Assembly: GCA_937898635.1 (NCBI GenBank)
Contig: CALEJW010000112.1
Span: 1 to 5,264, forward strand
Source: an uncultured Pseudomonadota bacterium
GTDB taxonomy: Bacteria; Pseudomonadota; Gammaproteobacteria; Burkholderiales; Usitatibacteraceae
Direction of reading: 5' to 3'
Length of the DNA: 5,264 bases
Shown here: positions 5,176 through 5,264 of the stretch, in pieces
Layout of the letters: each line of letters begins with the position of its first letter
How positions within the stretch are numbered: the stretch's first letter is position 1
Translations under genes and position numbers: made by a program
Notes under the pieces: model-generated
The model's input: the letters and a program-made list of their open reading frames with translations, nothing else
Told to the model about the DNA's origin: nothing
The model's database searches: none

Positions 5176-5264
5176 CGCCGGAATGGCGCCTGGCGCGCCA
5201 ATTCGGGACCGCTACGCACATTCGCGGTGCGGCGGGCGCACCACCTTCGCCGGTATCAGCGCCT
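5176..5264. promoter_or_regulatory. Non-coding upstream region with two dyads, possible activator sites
   Basis: No gene is visible up to the window edge. Two dyads stand out. TGGCGCGCCA (5191-5200) is a perfect 10-bp palindrome about 43-52 nt upstream of the predicted start; it is preceded by TGGCGCC, so TGGCGC repeats with a 7-bp period. GGTGCG (5226-5231) and CGCACC (5237-5242) form a 6-bp inverted repeat with a 5-nt gap, centred about 86 nt upstream, within the usual range for sigma-54 enhancer sites. Binding of a regulator is inferred only; GC-rich DNA produces short dyads by chance. Confidence 0.3.

Overview
This very GC-rich window carries five complete genes and looks like a piece of a proteobacterial chromosome, most likely a betaproteobacterium. 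The support is overall gene style (a Tat-exported TRAP solute receptor, a CobB-type sirtuin, a thioredoxin/CcdA fusion), heavy GTG start use, and a CCCTCTCCC/GGGAGAGGG-type repeat common in such genomes. The taxonomic call is inference. I see no tRNA, rRNA, CRISPR array or insertion sequence.

Left part, + strand. Positions 1-96 hold a nested palindromic REP-like repeat cut by the window edge. A sirtuin-family NAD-dependent deacylase follows (122-883), then a strong 11-bp hairpin (890-915). After it comes a periplasmic thioredoxin-like domain fused to a CcdA/DsbD-type membrane domain (about 955-2169), a probable transmembrane thiol electron carrier. The two genes point the same way, but nothing in the sequence links their functions.

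Right part, - strand. A three-gene TRAP transporter operon reads leftward: dctP (5093-3999, Tat-exported receptor of the 2-oxo-acid/mannitol-type subgroup), dctQ (3995-3498, small membrane subunit) and dctM (3501-2176, large membrane subunit). dctP-dctQ are 3 nt apart and dctQ-dctM overlap by 4 nt (GTGA), so translation is probably coupled. Together they should form a Na+-driven importer for an organic acid. The thioredoxin/CcdA gene and dctM converge with only 6 nt between stop codons.

Upstream of dctP (5094-5264) is the most informative non-coding stretch. It has a near-consensus sigma-54 (-24/-12) promoter with GG-N10-GC spacing, a leader of about 55 nt with alternative hairpins, a good Shine-Dalgarno, and an upstream dyad placed where an enhancer-binding protein could sit. 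This suggests RpoN-dependent, activator-controlled expression of the transporter. The main second-look points are that promoter region, the altered zinc site of the sirtuin, and the N-terminal thioredoxin/CcdA domain order with an extra cysteine pair. I do not see a clearly new biological system.
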